Source of the DNA: Virgisporangium aurantiacum
GTDB lineage: Bacteria > Actinomycetota > Actinomycetes > Mycobacteriales > Micromonosporaceae
Direction of reading: 5' to 3'
Assembly: GCF_016863635.1 (NCBI RefSeq)
Contig: NZ_BOPG01000012.1
Coordinates: 434,001-498,000 of the forward strand
DNA length: 64,000 bases
The notes below the pieces were generated by a model that saw only the letters and a list, made by a program, of their open reading frames with translations, did no database searches and was not told the origin of the DNA. This document shows, one piece after another, positions 1 to 8,322 of this stretch (position 1 is the first letter of the stretch; each line of letters starts with the position of its first letter). The translations under genes and the position numbers were made by a program.

Positions 1-2
1 TG

Positions 3-3000
3 GCCACGATCGCCGGCCGGATGACCGTCCTCGACAAGACCAACCTCAGCCTGGTGTGGCCGGCGGCGGGCGTGTCGGCGATCTGGTTCCTCGTCCAGCA
101 CCGCTCGCGGTGGCGGGCGCTCGACGTGCTGGCGCTCGCCGCCGTGACCGTCGTGGTGAACGTGGCCACCGGGGTGGCGCCGTGGTTGGCGCTGTTCTTC
201 GTGGTGGCCAACGTGGCCCAGGCGGAGCTGTTCGCGTACCTGTTCCACCGGTGGCTGCCGCACCTGTGGGGCGGCGGCGGGACCCGGCCGTTGGCGCGGC
301 TTTCCGAGCTGTGGCGACTCGTCGCCGCCGCGCTGCTGGGCACCACGTGCGGCGCGTTGATCGGCCCCACCGGCGTGTGGATCGCGCAGGGCGCGTACTC
401 GTGGTCGGCCACGGCCGTCTGGATGACCCGCAACACCGCCAGCATCCTGCTGATCGGCGCCGCCGGGATCAGGCTGGGTCAGTTCCTGCACGGCCCGTGT
501 CCTGGTCAGGTGTGGACGCGGCTGAGAGCGGCCGTCAGCGCCGAGTACATCGTGGTGGTGGTGCTGTCGGCGGTGAGCTACGTGCTGGTGTTCGGCGTCC
601 ACCACGACCTGCCGCTGGCGTTCACGTTGCTGGTGATGACGGTGTGGGCCGGGGTGCGGCTGCGCACCGGGTTCGTGATCCTGCACGACCTGACGTTCGG
701 CACGGTGGCCGTCCTGTTCACCCTGCACGGCACCGGGCCGTTCGCGGCGATACCGGGCCACGCCGCGCGGGCGCTGGTCGCCCAGCTGTTCGTCGGCATG
801 GTGGCCGTCGTCGGTCTCGCGCTGGCCCTCGGCCGCGACGAGCGCGAGGAGCTCATCGAGGTGCAGCGCAGCGCCCAGGAGGCGGCCACCGGCCAGGCGC
901 GGCTGCTGAGCACCATCGTCGACTCGATGAGCGAGGGCCTCACCGTGGTCGACGAGCAGGGCCGGATGCTGCTGCGCAACCCCGCCGTCCGCGACCTCAT
1001 GGGCGGCTTCGTCACCGGCACCGGGCAGCTGGCCCAGCCCGGCTTCTACGGGCTGTTCCACCTCGACGGCACGCCGATCGACGGGTCGGAGATGCCGCAC
1101 CGGCGGGCCATCGCCGGCGAGGACGTCCACGACCAGGACGTGCTCGTGCGCAACGCCGGCGTGCCCGACGGACGCATCCTCCGGGTGAGCTCGACCGCGC
1201 TGCCCGGCACCCGCGACGGGCACCGGTACGCGGTCACCGTCTTCCACGACGTCACCGCCGAACGCCGGCACCGCGACGAACTGGCGTCGTTCGCCGGCGT
1301 GGTCGCGCACGACCTCCTCAACCCGCTGACCACCGTGGAAGGGTGGGCGGAGGCGCTCGACGAACTGTTGCAGGACGCCGGCGACACACCGGTCGCGGCC
1401 GAGGCGGCCGGCGGGGTGACGCGCATCCGGCGCGCCGCCCGCCGCATGCGCAACCTCATCAACGACCTCCTCGCCTACACCACCGCCCGCGACGCCACCG
1501 TGGCACCGGTGTCGGTGCGGCTCGACGAGGTGGTCGAGGACATCGCGACCGCGCGCATCGACCAGGCGCAGAGCAGCGGGAAGCCGGTGCCGGTCTTCTC
1601 CCGGCCGGATCCGTCCGTGGTGCACGCCGACCCGGTGCTGCTGCGGCAGCTGCTCGACAACCTCATCAGCAACTCCATCAAGTACACCGAGCCCGGGGTG
1701 GTGGCCCGGGTCGACGTCGTCACCGAGGAGCGGCCGGACGGCCGGGTGGCCGTGCACATCTCCGACAACGGCATCGGCATCCCGGCCGGGCAGCACGAGA
1801 CCATCTTCGACAACTTCCACCGCGCGCACCGGTCGGCCGGGTACGCCGGGACCGGGCTGGGGCTGGGGATCTGCAAGCGGATCGTCGAACGGCACGGCGG
1901 CACCATCGTGGCGACCGACAATCCGGCGGGTCGCGGGTCGCGGTTCACGTTCACGCTGCCGGCGGAGGGCGGGACGATCCCGGTGGACCACGAGCCGGTG
2001 CCGCCCGCTCCGGCCGAGGCCCCGCCACCGGTGGCGACTCCTGCCCCACCCGCTCCCGGACCGGTGTCGCCCTCGCCGCCCGCGCCTTCGCCGGCCGAGA
2101 CCGCGACCGCGCCGGCGGAACGGTTCGACCGGGCGGCCAACCTCGTGCTGGAGTACCTGCACGAGCAGTTCCCGCTGGCGTTCTGGGCCGTCACCCGGGT
2201 GGAGAACGGCCGGCAGACGTACCTGTACCTCGACGCCGACAACGGGTACGGGCTGCGGCAGGGCGGCAGCCACCCGTGGGAGGACAGCTTCTGCATCCAC
2301 ATGGCCGCCGGCCGCGCGCCGACGGTGGCGCCCGACGCGCAGTCGGTTCCCGAGTACGCGCGGGCGGGCGTCAACGACCTGGTGCGGATCGGCACGTACG
2401 CCGGTGCGGTGATCAGCGAGAGCGACGGCTCGGTGTTCGGGGCGATCTGCGGGCTCGACCCGGAGGCCCGCACGAACGACCGTCGCCTGGCCGACGCCCG
2501 GCCGCAACTGGCCCTGCTCGGGCAGTTGCTGACCGCCGTGCTGGCCGCCGACCGCGCGTACGGCCGGGCCAGCCACGCGTTACTGATGGAGCGGGTGGCC
2601 GCGGCCGAGACCGACCGGCTCACCGGCCTGCCCAACGCGCGGGGGTGGGAGCGCATCCTCGCGGAGGCGCGGGCCGCCTACGAACGACTCGCCGACCCGA
2701 CGGTCGTCGTGTGGCTCGACGTGCTCCCACCGTCCACAATGGACGTGCCGCCGGGAGCGCGACCCCGCGCGACCGGCCCGAGCGCCGCGGACGCCTACCG
2801 CCTGGCCGCCGCCGGCGCCGCCCGCCGGGCCCTGCGCGACGGCGACGTCCTCGCCCGCGTCGACGACGACCGCTTCGGCCTCCTGCTCCACTGCGAGGAG
2901 TCGGCCGCGAAGACCGTCGTCACCCGGCTGCGCATCGAACTCGACGCCGCGGGCGTCGCGGGCACGGTGGAGTACGAGGCGTGGACCACCGGGTTCGCGA

Positions 3001-3011
3001 TGGCCCGGTGA
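3..3011 (+). CDS. MASE1-type membrane sensor histidine kinase with PAS, GAF and degenerate GGDEF modules (5' partial)
   Basis: Membrane-bound signal transducer. The frame is open to the window edge upstream of the ATG at 21, and the residues before it (ATIAGR) continue a MASE1-like first helix, so the true start is probably outside. Counting from the ATG: about eight membrane segments (1-275), a PAS domain (about 300-415), a HisKA region with AHDLLNP (His near 430), and a HATPase with N box (NLISNSIKYT), G1 (DNGIGIP) and G2 (GTGLGLGI). A Pro/Ala-rich linker (660-695), a GAF domain (about 700-860) and a C-terminal GGDEF-like region follow. The GGDEF signature reads RVDDDRFG, so cyclase activity is unlikely. 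No response regulator is adjacent. Kinase plus GAF plus dead GGDEF is an unusual arrangement. The ligand is unknown. Confidence 0.9.
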   Translation, partial: ATIAGRMTVLDKTNLSLVWPAAGVSAIWFLVQHRSRWRALDVLALAAVTVVVNVATGVAPWLALFFVVANVAQAELFAYLFHRWLPHLWGGGGTRPLARLSELWRLVAAALLGTTCGALIGPTGVWIAQGAYSWSATAVWMTRNTASILLIGAAGIRLGQFLHGPCPGQVWTRLRAAVSAEYIVVVVLSAVSYVLVFGVHHDLPLAFTLLVMTVWAGVRLRTGFVILHDLTFGTVAVLFTLHGTGPFAAIPGHAARALVAQLFVGMVAVVGLALALGRDEREELIEVQRSAQEAATGQARLLSTIVDSMSEGLTVVDEQGRMLLRNPAVRDLMGGFVTGTGQLAQPGFYGLFHLDGTPIDGSEMPHRRAIAGEDVHDQDVLVRNAGVPDGRILRVSSTALPGTRDGHRYAVTVFHDVTAERRHRDELASFAGVVAHDLLNPLTTVEGWAEALDELLQDAGDTPVAAEAAGGVTRIRRAARRMRNLINDLLAYTTARDATVAPVSVRLDEVVEDIATARIDQAQSSGKPVPVFSRPDPSVVHADPVLLRQLLDNLISNSIKYTEPGVVARVDVVTEERPDGRVAVHISDNGIGIPAGQHETIFDNFHRAHRSAGYAGTGLGLGICKRIVERHGGTIVATDNPAGRGSRFTFTLPAEGGTIPVDHEPVPPAPAEAPPPVATPAPPAPGPVSPSPPAPSPAETATAPAERFDRAANLVLEYLHEQFPLAFWAVTRVENGRQTYLYLDADNGYGLRQGGSHPWEDSFCIHMAAGRAPTVAPDAQSVPEYARAGVNDLVRIGTYAGAVISESDGSVFGAICGLDPEARTNDRRLADARPQLALLGQLLTAVLAADRAYGRASHALLMERVAAAETDRLTGLPNARGWERILAEARAAYERLADPTVVVWLDVLPPSTMDVPPGARPRATGPSAADAYRLAAAGAARRALRDGDVLARVDDDRFGLLLHCEESAAKTVVTRLRIELDAAGVAGTVEYEAWTTGFAMAR

Positions 3012-3069
3012 CCGTCCATTTAGGAATGACTTGAGGTTCGAGGTGCGCGGTGGCGCCTACGGTCGAGGC

Positions 3070-3810
3070 ATGGCTGACGATGTGCACGCGAACCTCGACG
3101 AGCTGGGCCGGCTGTCGGCGGAGGTCGCCGCGGCGGGCGACACGATGGCCGGTGGCCAGACCACCGCCGGAAGCGTCGATCCCGTCGAGGGCGCCACGTT
3201 CGGCAACACGCCGGGCGCGATCGCCTGCTACAGCGCGTTCTGCGACGCGAAGGAGACGGCGAAGACCGCCTACGACAACCTCGTCTCGGCACTCGCCGCC
3301 GACACGGCCCGCCTCGATCAGGTCATCACGCTGTTCCAGCAGACCGACGAGGCCACCGCCGACAGCATGGTCGCGGCCGGGCCGCAGTCCCTCACCGTGA
3401 TGAGCGGCCACGTACACAGCGGCAACAAGCTGGCCGACGACTACCTCCGCGGCGAGCAGCTGCGCACCATGGCGGGGCACGCCTCCACCGTCACCGGCCC
3501 GGCGCTGCTCGGCTTCGACGGCAACGAGAACACCGGCGCCAACTTCGGCAGCCTCCGCGAGGACACGCGCACCGGCCTGCCCGCCGGCGCCACCGACGAC
3601 GACAACTACTCGGCCCGCGCGCTCACCGGCTTCGGCGAGATCGGCTACACCGATCTGGCCCCGACCGGCGCCACCTCGAACGACGGCGAGGGCCAGCAGA
3701 TCGACCACATCCGGGCCAGCGGCCTGGCCGGCACCAACGCCCGCGTGGTCGACGGCGGCCCCTCCGACCACCAGGGCCAGACCGTCGACGTCACCGTCGC
3801 GGAGTGGTGA
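3070..3810 (+). CDS. EspC-like (type VII secretion) N-terminus fused to the C-terminal half of an EEP/DNase I-like nuclease
   Basis: 246 residues; ATG at 3070. Residues 1-108 are helical and resemble the EspC/WXG100-like family of type VII-secreted partner proteins (FGNTPGA, then a long amphipathic helix). Residues 109-246 match only the second half of an endonuclease/exonuclease/phosphatase fold: the His strand (SGHVHSG), a GDxN-like strand read here as LLGFDGN (D150, N152), QIDHI (210-214) and the terminal SDH motif (232-234). The first half of the fold (catalytic Glu) is absent, but it is present in the convergent neighbour, which overlaps this gene by 20 bp. As it stands the protein should be catalytically dead. 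See the invertible-segment entry. The fold assignment is by motif reading. Confidence 0.8.
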   Translation: MADDVHANLDELGRLSAEVAAAGDTMAGGQTTAGSVDPVEGATFGNTPGAIACYSAFCDAKETAKTAYDNLVSALAADTARLDQVITLFQQTDEATADSMVAAGPQSLTVMSGHVHSGNKLADDYLRGEQLRTMAGHASTVTGPALLGFDGNENTGANFGSLREDTRTGLPAGATDDDNYSARALTGFGEIGYTDLAPTGATSNDGEGQQIDHIRASGLAGTNARVVDGGPSDHQGQTVDVTVAEW

Positions 3811-3812
3811 GG
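3390..3812. repeat. Candidate invertible (or inverted) segment bounded by an inverted 7-mer
   Basis: CCTCACC at 3390-3396 is repeated inverted as GGTGAGG at 3806-3812. Both copies lie in the same codon phase (CTC ACC) of the two convergent genes. Flipping 3397-3805 on paper joins EGRAVAVAEVDLT of the minus gene to VMSGHVHSG of the plus gene, restoring a continuous 493-residue WXG-EEP protein, and ends the plus gene after SLTTPRR at 113 residues. Both stop codons are regenerated by the repeats. Flanking homology beyond the 7-mer is at background level, and no recombinase gene is visible in the window. Confidence 0.6.
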
Positions 3813-4873
3813 TCCACCTCGGCCACGGCGACGGCGCGGCCCTCGTCGACGGTCGACGTGTCGGGCAGCGCGCTCGGGTACGGGTGCCCCGCCGCGGCCG
3901 CGTCGCGGGCGACCTGGGCCTCGCGACCGTTCTCGTCGAGCACGAAGCCCGACTCGTCGCGGTCGCCGGCGACGGTGCCCGTCAGGTCACCGTCGCGCAC
4001 GAGGACGGCGTTGCCGAAGGACTCGTACCTCCAGTCGTCGGGGTCGCCGAAGTCGAGGAAGCCGTCGCCGAAATGCTGCTTCTGGTCGGCCTCCTGGTAG
4101 CGCACCTCCCATTGGGAGCCGTCGCTTTCCAGGTGGTGCTCCAGCTCGCCCAGGTCGTTCCGGAAGACCTCCTGGACGGTGACCACGTCGGCGCCGTTCC
4201 CGTGGACGATGTCGGCGATCTCGTCCATCTCCGCGGTCTCGGTGCCCTCGTCGGCGTGGTCCATGCCGAGAAGGTGCGCGCCCTGCCAGACGTTTCCCTT
4301 GCCCTGCCCCACGTTGAGGTTCAGCAACGTGAGCGTGTTCGGTTCCCAGCGCTCCAGCACCGTGGCCAATCCGTCGCGGGCGTCGCGCAGCGCCGACTCC
4401 GCGGCGACCAGGTCGGCGTCGACGGTCGACCGGATCTCGCCGGTGTTGGCGATGACCGCCCGGACCAGGTCGGCCTGTGCCTCGTCGGCCGGGTGGAACT
4501 CCACGCCGCCGCTCGACGTCGCCTCGTGCGGCACCGCGTCGAGCGCGGCCCGCTGCGCGTCGAGTTCCACCTGACCCCACCGCAGGATCGCCGCCACGGC
4601 GTCGATCCGGTCGGCGCCACCGGTCAGCAGCACCGCCAGCGTTCCCAGCCCGCCGGTGAGGTCGGCCCGGTGGCTCTGGTAGCTGTCGGCGCTCGCGCCC
4701 ACCCACGACCCGGTGAACGCGACCGTTGCGGCCGCCTGGTCGACGGTCAACTGCGCCGACGCCGCCAGCAACGCCCGCGCCCGCCACTGCCCGGCCACCT
4801 CTTCCAGGACACCCGGGTCGGCCCCGAGGGCAAAGCGCTTGGGGCCGGTGGAGATCGGCGTGGGTTCCGGCAT
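3791..4873 (-). CDS. WXG100-type (type VII secretion) protein carrying the N-terminal half of an EEP nuclease toxin
   Basis: 360 residues from the ATG at 4873, chosen because GGAGG lies 8 bp upstream. The first 175 residues are helical with a WXG motif (SWVG, 56-59), typical of the targeting part of actinobacterial T7SS polymorphic toxins. From about 180 the EEP fold begins: TLLNLNVG (N185/N187), the catalytic Glu motif VVTVQEV (E235) and GNAVLVR (287-293), up to the strand AVAVAEVDL. It then stops after TTPRR. The His, GDxN and SDH motifs are missing here and occur at the end of the convergent gene. A truncated, probably inactive effector in the present DNA orientation. Any cognate immunity gene is not obvious; the membrane protein upstream is only a positional candidate. 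Confidence 0.8.
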   Translation of the reverse strand: MPEPTPISTGPKRFALGADPGVLEEVAGQWRARALLAASAQLTVDQAAATVAFTGSWVGASADSYQSHRADLTGGLGTLAVLLTGGADRIDAVAAILRWGQVELDAQRAALDAVPHEATSSGGVEFHPADEAQADLVRAVIANTGEIRSTVDADLVAAESALRDARDGLATVLERWEPNTLTLLNLNVGQGKGNVWQGAHLLGMDHADEGTETAEMDEIADIVHGNGADVVTVQEVFRNDLGELEHHLESDGSQWEVRYQEADQKQHFGDGFLDFGDPDDWRYESFGNAVLVRDGDLTGTVAGDRDESGFVLDENGREAQVARDAAAAGHPYPSALPDTSTVDEGRAVAVAEVDLTTPRR

Positions 4874-4967
4874 CCTCATCACCTCCGCGCACCCAGGATG
4901 CCCGCCCCACCCACCTCGTCGCGACGCCGTCACCCCGGATTTAGCACGCTTTTAGCGCACCGGTGGG

Positions 4968-5678
4968 TCAGGTGAGCGGCAGCCAGCACAGGCCGCCGGG
5001 CTCGTCGCAGGAGCGGAGCCAGTGGGAGACCCGGAGCGAATCGGGGTCGAAGGCGACCGTCCACTGTCGACCGTCGCTGGTTCGCAGCTGGATCGCGCGG
5101 TCGCCCGTGAAGCGGACCTCGTCGACGCGCAGGCCCGGGTTGTCGAGGGGATGGTCGAGGACGGCGATGAAGTCGCTGCGGCGGCTCCACAGGCCCGCGC
5201 GGGACTCGACGTGGTACTCCTCGAACCAGAAGTCGGCGTCCTCGTCGCCCCGCTGTGACGTGGTGACCACCTCGAACCGCCCGTCCGGTGAGCGGCCCAC
5301 GACCTCCTCCGACACCTGCCGGAAACCCGGTTCGTCGTCGGCGTACAGGTGGCGGTTCAGCACCACCACGCCGGCGACCAGCATCGACAGCGCGACGGTC
5401 ACCGCGGCCAGCGCGATGCCCAGCCGGCGCCGCAGGCCGACCAGCATCGTCGCCACCGCCAGGCCCGCCGCGACGCCGTAGATGACGAACACCACGGTCT
5501 CGTCCGACACCGGTTCCAGCACGAGCAGGCGGAACGGGTTCACCCACATCGCCTGCACCGCGGTCCAGCCGATCACCAGCACCGCCGCCAGCGCGTAGCC
5601 GGCTCGCCGGCGGCCGCGCCGCTCGTGCAGCACGGCCAGGGACAGTCGACCCATCAACGAGAGAGACACGCGGGCCAT
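4968..5678 (-). CDS. Membrane protein with C-terminal extracytoplasmic domain, unknown function
   Basis: 236 residues. Three or four hydrophobic segments lie in the first 110 residues (YALAAVLVIGW, VVFVIYGVAAGLAVATMLVG, LAAVTVALSMLVAGVVVL), followed by a soluble domain of about 125 residues rich in acidic and aromatic residues (DADFWFEEYHVESRAG) and ending near CDEPGGLCW, a possible disulfide pair. I do not recognise the family. It lies 95 bp upstream of the truncated WXG-EEP gene on the same strand, so it could be co-transcribed and could be an immunity-type protein, but that rests on position alone. A second ATG at 5654 is an alternative start; neither has a clear ribosome binding site. Confidence 0.7.
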   Translation of the reverse strand: MARVSLSLMGRLSLAVLHERRGRRRAGYALAAVLVIGWTAVQAMWVNPFRLLVLEPVSDETVVFVIYGVAAGLAVATMLVGLRRRLGIALAAVTVALSMLVAGVVVLNRHLYADDEPGFRQVSEEVVGRSPDGRFEVVTTSQRGDEDADFWFEEYHVESRAGLWSRRSDFIAVLDHPLDNPGLRVDEVRFTGDRAIQLRTSDGRQWTVAFDPDSLRVSHWLRSCDEPGGLCWLPLT

Positions 5679-5711
5679 CGTAGGTGGCCGATGAAAGGCC
5701 GACGCGGGACT

Positions 5712-7661
5712 TCACCGGATCTCCACGGCATCCGCCCGGCCCCACCTCCCCGGGATCCCGCGCAGGGCGAGCCCGCCGAACCGGTCCGGCACGTGCGGGT
5801 CGACGACCAGCCGCCCGTCCGAGGCCCGCAACCCCAGCAGGCAGCGCAGCAGCAGCAACGGCGTTCCCGCCGCCCACGCCTGCGGGGAGCACGCGGTGGG
5901 GTAGACGACCGGCGTCGCGTTCAAAGACCGCGACGTGCCGACGTACACCTCCGGCAACCGGAAACCGCTGTGGGCAGCCGCCTCCAGGAGGGCGACGGAC
6001 AGCGTCGCCGCCTCGGCGCGGCGGCCGTAGCGGGTGAGTCCGGCGACGGCGAGCGCGGTGTCGTGCGGCCACACCGTCCCACGGTGGTAGCCCATCGGGT
6101 TGTACGGCCGCTGCCCGGCGGCGAGCGTGCGGACGCCCCAGCCGGAGAACAGCGCGGGCCCGAGCAGGTGGTCGACGATCCGGTCGACGTGGTCGTCGGG
6201 CACGATCCCGCTCCACAGCAGGTGCCCGATGTTCGACGTCAGCGTGCGGACGGGCACCCCGTCGCCGTCCACCGCCAGCGCGTAGAAGCCGAGGTCGGGG
6301 AGCCAGAAGGCGGCCTCGAAGCGGTCCCGCAGGGCCCGGGCGCGGTTCTCCAGCCCGAGCGCGAACCCGGGATCGCCCCACACGCACCGGAAGAGCCGCG
6401 CCGAGCGCACCAGCGCGTCGTAGGCGTAGCCCTGGAGCTCGCAGGTGGCGTGCGGCAGCGGTGCGAGCCGGCCGTCGGGGTGCACGATCGCGTCGGCCGA
6501 GTCCTTCCAGCACTGCACCGGCAGGCCGGACACCGGATTCCGGGTCTCGTACGTGATGAACCCGGTGTCCAGCCAGGCGAGCGCGGCGCGGGCGGCGCCC
6601 TCCAGGTCGCGCACGGTGGACGCGTCGCCGGTCCAGCGTTCGTACTCGTCGAGCACGATGAGGAACAGCGGGGTGGCGTCGGCCGAGCCGTAGTAGGGCG
6701 CGTGCGGCCGCTCGCCGACGTGCACCAGTTCGCCGTGGCGCAGTTCGTGCGGGATCTTGCCCGGCTCCGCGTCCCGGAAGTCGTCGACCGCGTCGGCCTG
6801 CAGCGCCGCGAGCGCGCGCAGCGTGGCCCGGCACAGGTCGGGCGCGAACGGCAGCGCCTGGTAGCTGGTGATCAGGCTGTCCCGGCCGAAGAGGGCCATG
6901 AACCACGGCAGGCCGGCGGCCGGTACCGCGCCTTCGAGATCGGGCGGAAGATCGGGGACGAAGCGCAGCGCCGCCAGGTCGGCCAGGCTGGTCCGGTACA
7001 CGCGGTCCAGGTCGTCCCAGCCGGTTTCGAGACGCGGCAGCGCGGCCAGCCATTCCTCCGTCCCCATGATCGGTGCCGCGGCCCGGACCGGCGGACCCAC
7101 CTCGACCCGGATCTCCACCGACCACTCGGCCGCCGGCTCCAGCCGCACCCGGAACACCAGCGATCCGGCGGTGAGAACCGCGCCCGGCGCGCGGATCACG
7201 GTCTCCCGCCGGAAGTCCGCGCGCCGGTAACCCAGTTTCACGGCGTCGCGGGCGACCTCAGACCACGCTTCACCGGCCTTGTTCAGGCGATCCTTGACCT
7301 CGAACAGGTCGGCGAAGTCGGCCTCGAACAGCACCGACAGCTCGATGGTCCGGGCCGCGTCGCCGTGGTTGGCGAGCCGTAGCTCCTCCCGCATGCCGGC
7401 ACCGACCGTCCGGCGCCGCGTCAGCGCGAGCGTCGGGTCGCGGTAGATCGTTCCGGTCGGCTCGACCAGCGTGAACACGGCCTCGTCGACGGTGGTGGCG
7501 GCGCCGTGGAGGGCGTCGAGGGGATGACCGTCGAGCCGCACCTCCCACCGCGACAGGTGCCGGGTGTCCCGGTGGAACAGGCCGGTGGGGTCCTCCCGGT
7601 CGGGGGTGACGTCGCCCCGACCGTCGCTGACGACGAACGTCGTGCCGTCGAGAACGCTCAC
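5712..7661 (-). CDS. Glycogen debranching-type glycosidase (amylo-alpha-1,6-glucosidase family)
   Basis: 649 residues from the GTG at 7661 (VSVLDGTTFVVSDGRGD, the usual beginning of this family). It has an N-terminal beta-sandwich debranching domain (1-210) and an (alpha/alpha)6 barrel with FGRDSLIT, PHELRHGE, YGSADATPLF, CELQGYAYDAL and the C-terminal YHRGTVWPHD motif. Such cytoplasmic enzymes act on glycogen or oligosaccharide branch points, and many act on unknown alpha-glucosides. The start is uncertain: the frame stays open upstream into the preceding gene, and no strong ribosome binding site is seen. It lies 23 bp downstream of a pseudo-receiver gene on the same strand. Confidence 0.85.
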   Translation of the reverse strand: MSVLDGTTFVVSDGRGDVTPDREDPTGLFHRDTRHLSRWEVRLDGHPLDALHGAATTVDEAVFTLVEPTGTIYRDPTLALTRRRTVGAGMREELRLANHGDAARTIELSVLFEADFADLFEVKDRLNKAGEAWSEVARDAVKLGYRRADFRRETVIRAPGAVLTAGSLVFRVRLEPAAEWSVEIRVEVGPPVRAAAPIMGTEEWLAALPRLETGWDDLDRVYRTSLADLAALRFVPDLPPDLEGAVPAAGLPWFMALFGRDSLITSYQALPFAPDLCRATLRALAALQADAVDDFRDAEPGKIPHELRHGELVHVGERPHAPYYGSADATPLFLIVLDEYERWTGDASTVRDLEGAARAALAWLDTGFITYETRNPVSGLPVQCWKDSADAIVHPDGRLAPLPHATCELQGYAYDALVRSARLFRCVWGDPGFALGLENRARALRDRFEAAFWLPDLGFYALAVDGDGVPVRTLTSNIGHLLWSGIVPDDHVDRIVDHLLGPALFSGWGVRTLAAGQRPYNPMGYHRGTVWPHDTALAVAGLTRYGRRAEAATLSVALLEAAAHSGFRLPEVYVGTSRSLNATPVVYPTACSPQAWAAGTPLLLLRCLLGLRASDGRLVVDPHVPDRFGGLALRGIPGRWGRADAVEIR

Positions 7662-7684
7662 CCGCGACGAGCGCCGGAGCGGAA

Positions 7685-8170
7685 TCAGCGCCCCACGGAC
7701 AGGGCGGCCGAGATGCGCGAGACCAGTTCGTCGGTGCTGACCGGCTCGACGATCACGTCGTGGGCCGCGAGCCCGGCGAGCCGGGACACCGCGCTGCCCG
7801 GCGCCGCCGAGCCGTAGCAGATGATCGGCAGGTCGCGCAGCCACTGGCGGACCCGCACCTGGGTGATCAGCTCCATCATCGCCGGATCGGTCAGGGCGGC
7901 GTCGATGAGCACGAAGTCGAGCCGGACCTCGGCGAGCACGCTCACCGCGGCGGGCAGGTTCGTGGTGACGATCATGCGGAAATGCGCGTCGAGGCGCTTG
8001 CTCACCTGCCCGGGGTCGATGTCGCCGGCGACGAGCAGCGCCACCGGACGGCCGTCGCCGGAGGCGGCAACCCCGAGATCCGCGAGGCTCGAGAGAACGG
8101 ACCGGTCAGAGCCGTTCAACGGTCGCTCGACGGACCGGCCCCGTAACCGGCCGTCTGCTGCACCAGTCAT
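7685..8170 (-). CDS. Receiver-like (pseudo-receiver) regulatory protein
   Basis: 161 residues; ATG at 8170. About 40 disordered residues precede a single alpha/beta domain with the layout of a response-regulator receiver: FVLIDAALTDPAM supplies an Asp at the phosphorylation position (D90). The acidic pair after strand 1 reads AGDID, and the conserved Lys of strand 5 is replaced in VIVEPVSTDEL. There is no output domain. It probably works by protein contact rather than phosphotransfer. It is divergent from a PAS-PP2C-kinase-STAS protein 152 bp away, so the two may form one stress-signalling module (inference). The frame is open upstream to 8320, but the family-like start is here. Confidence 0.7.
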   Translation of the reverse strand: MTGAADGRLRGRSVERPLNGSDRSVLSSLADLGVAASGDGRPVALLVAGDIDPGQVSKRLDAHFRMIVTTNLPAAVSVLAEVRLDFVLIDAALTDPAMMELITQVRVRQWLRDLPIICYGSAAPGSAVSRLAGLAAHDVIVEPVSTDELVSRISAALSVGR

Positions 8171-8322
8171 GACGCCGAGTGTCCCCCGCACCCGGAACAC
8201 TGTCGAGGCGAACGGTGAATTGTCCGGAACATCGGTCACCCGATCCGGGTCGTCCGGTCGGATTCCCGTCAATCCGCTAGCGTCAGAGCGGTAAGACGGA
8301 AGCCGGGGATTGGAGGTCAACG

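Noticed and set aside
5349..7382. Long plus-strand ORF (677 codons) opposite the glycosidase gene
   Set aside because: Antisense shadow: composition is Arg/Gln/His-rich with no family motif, while the minus-strand protein shows complete debranching-enzyme motifs.
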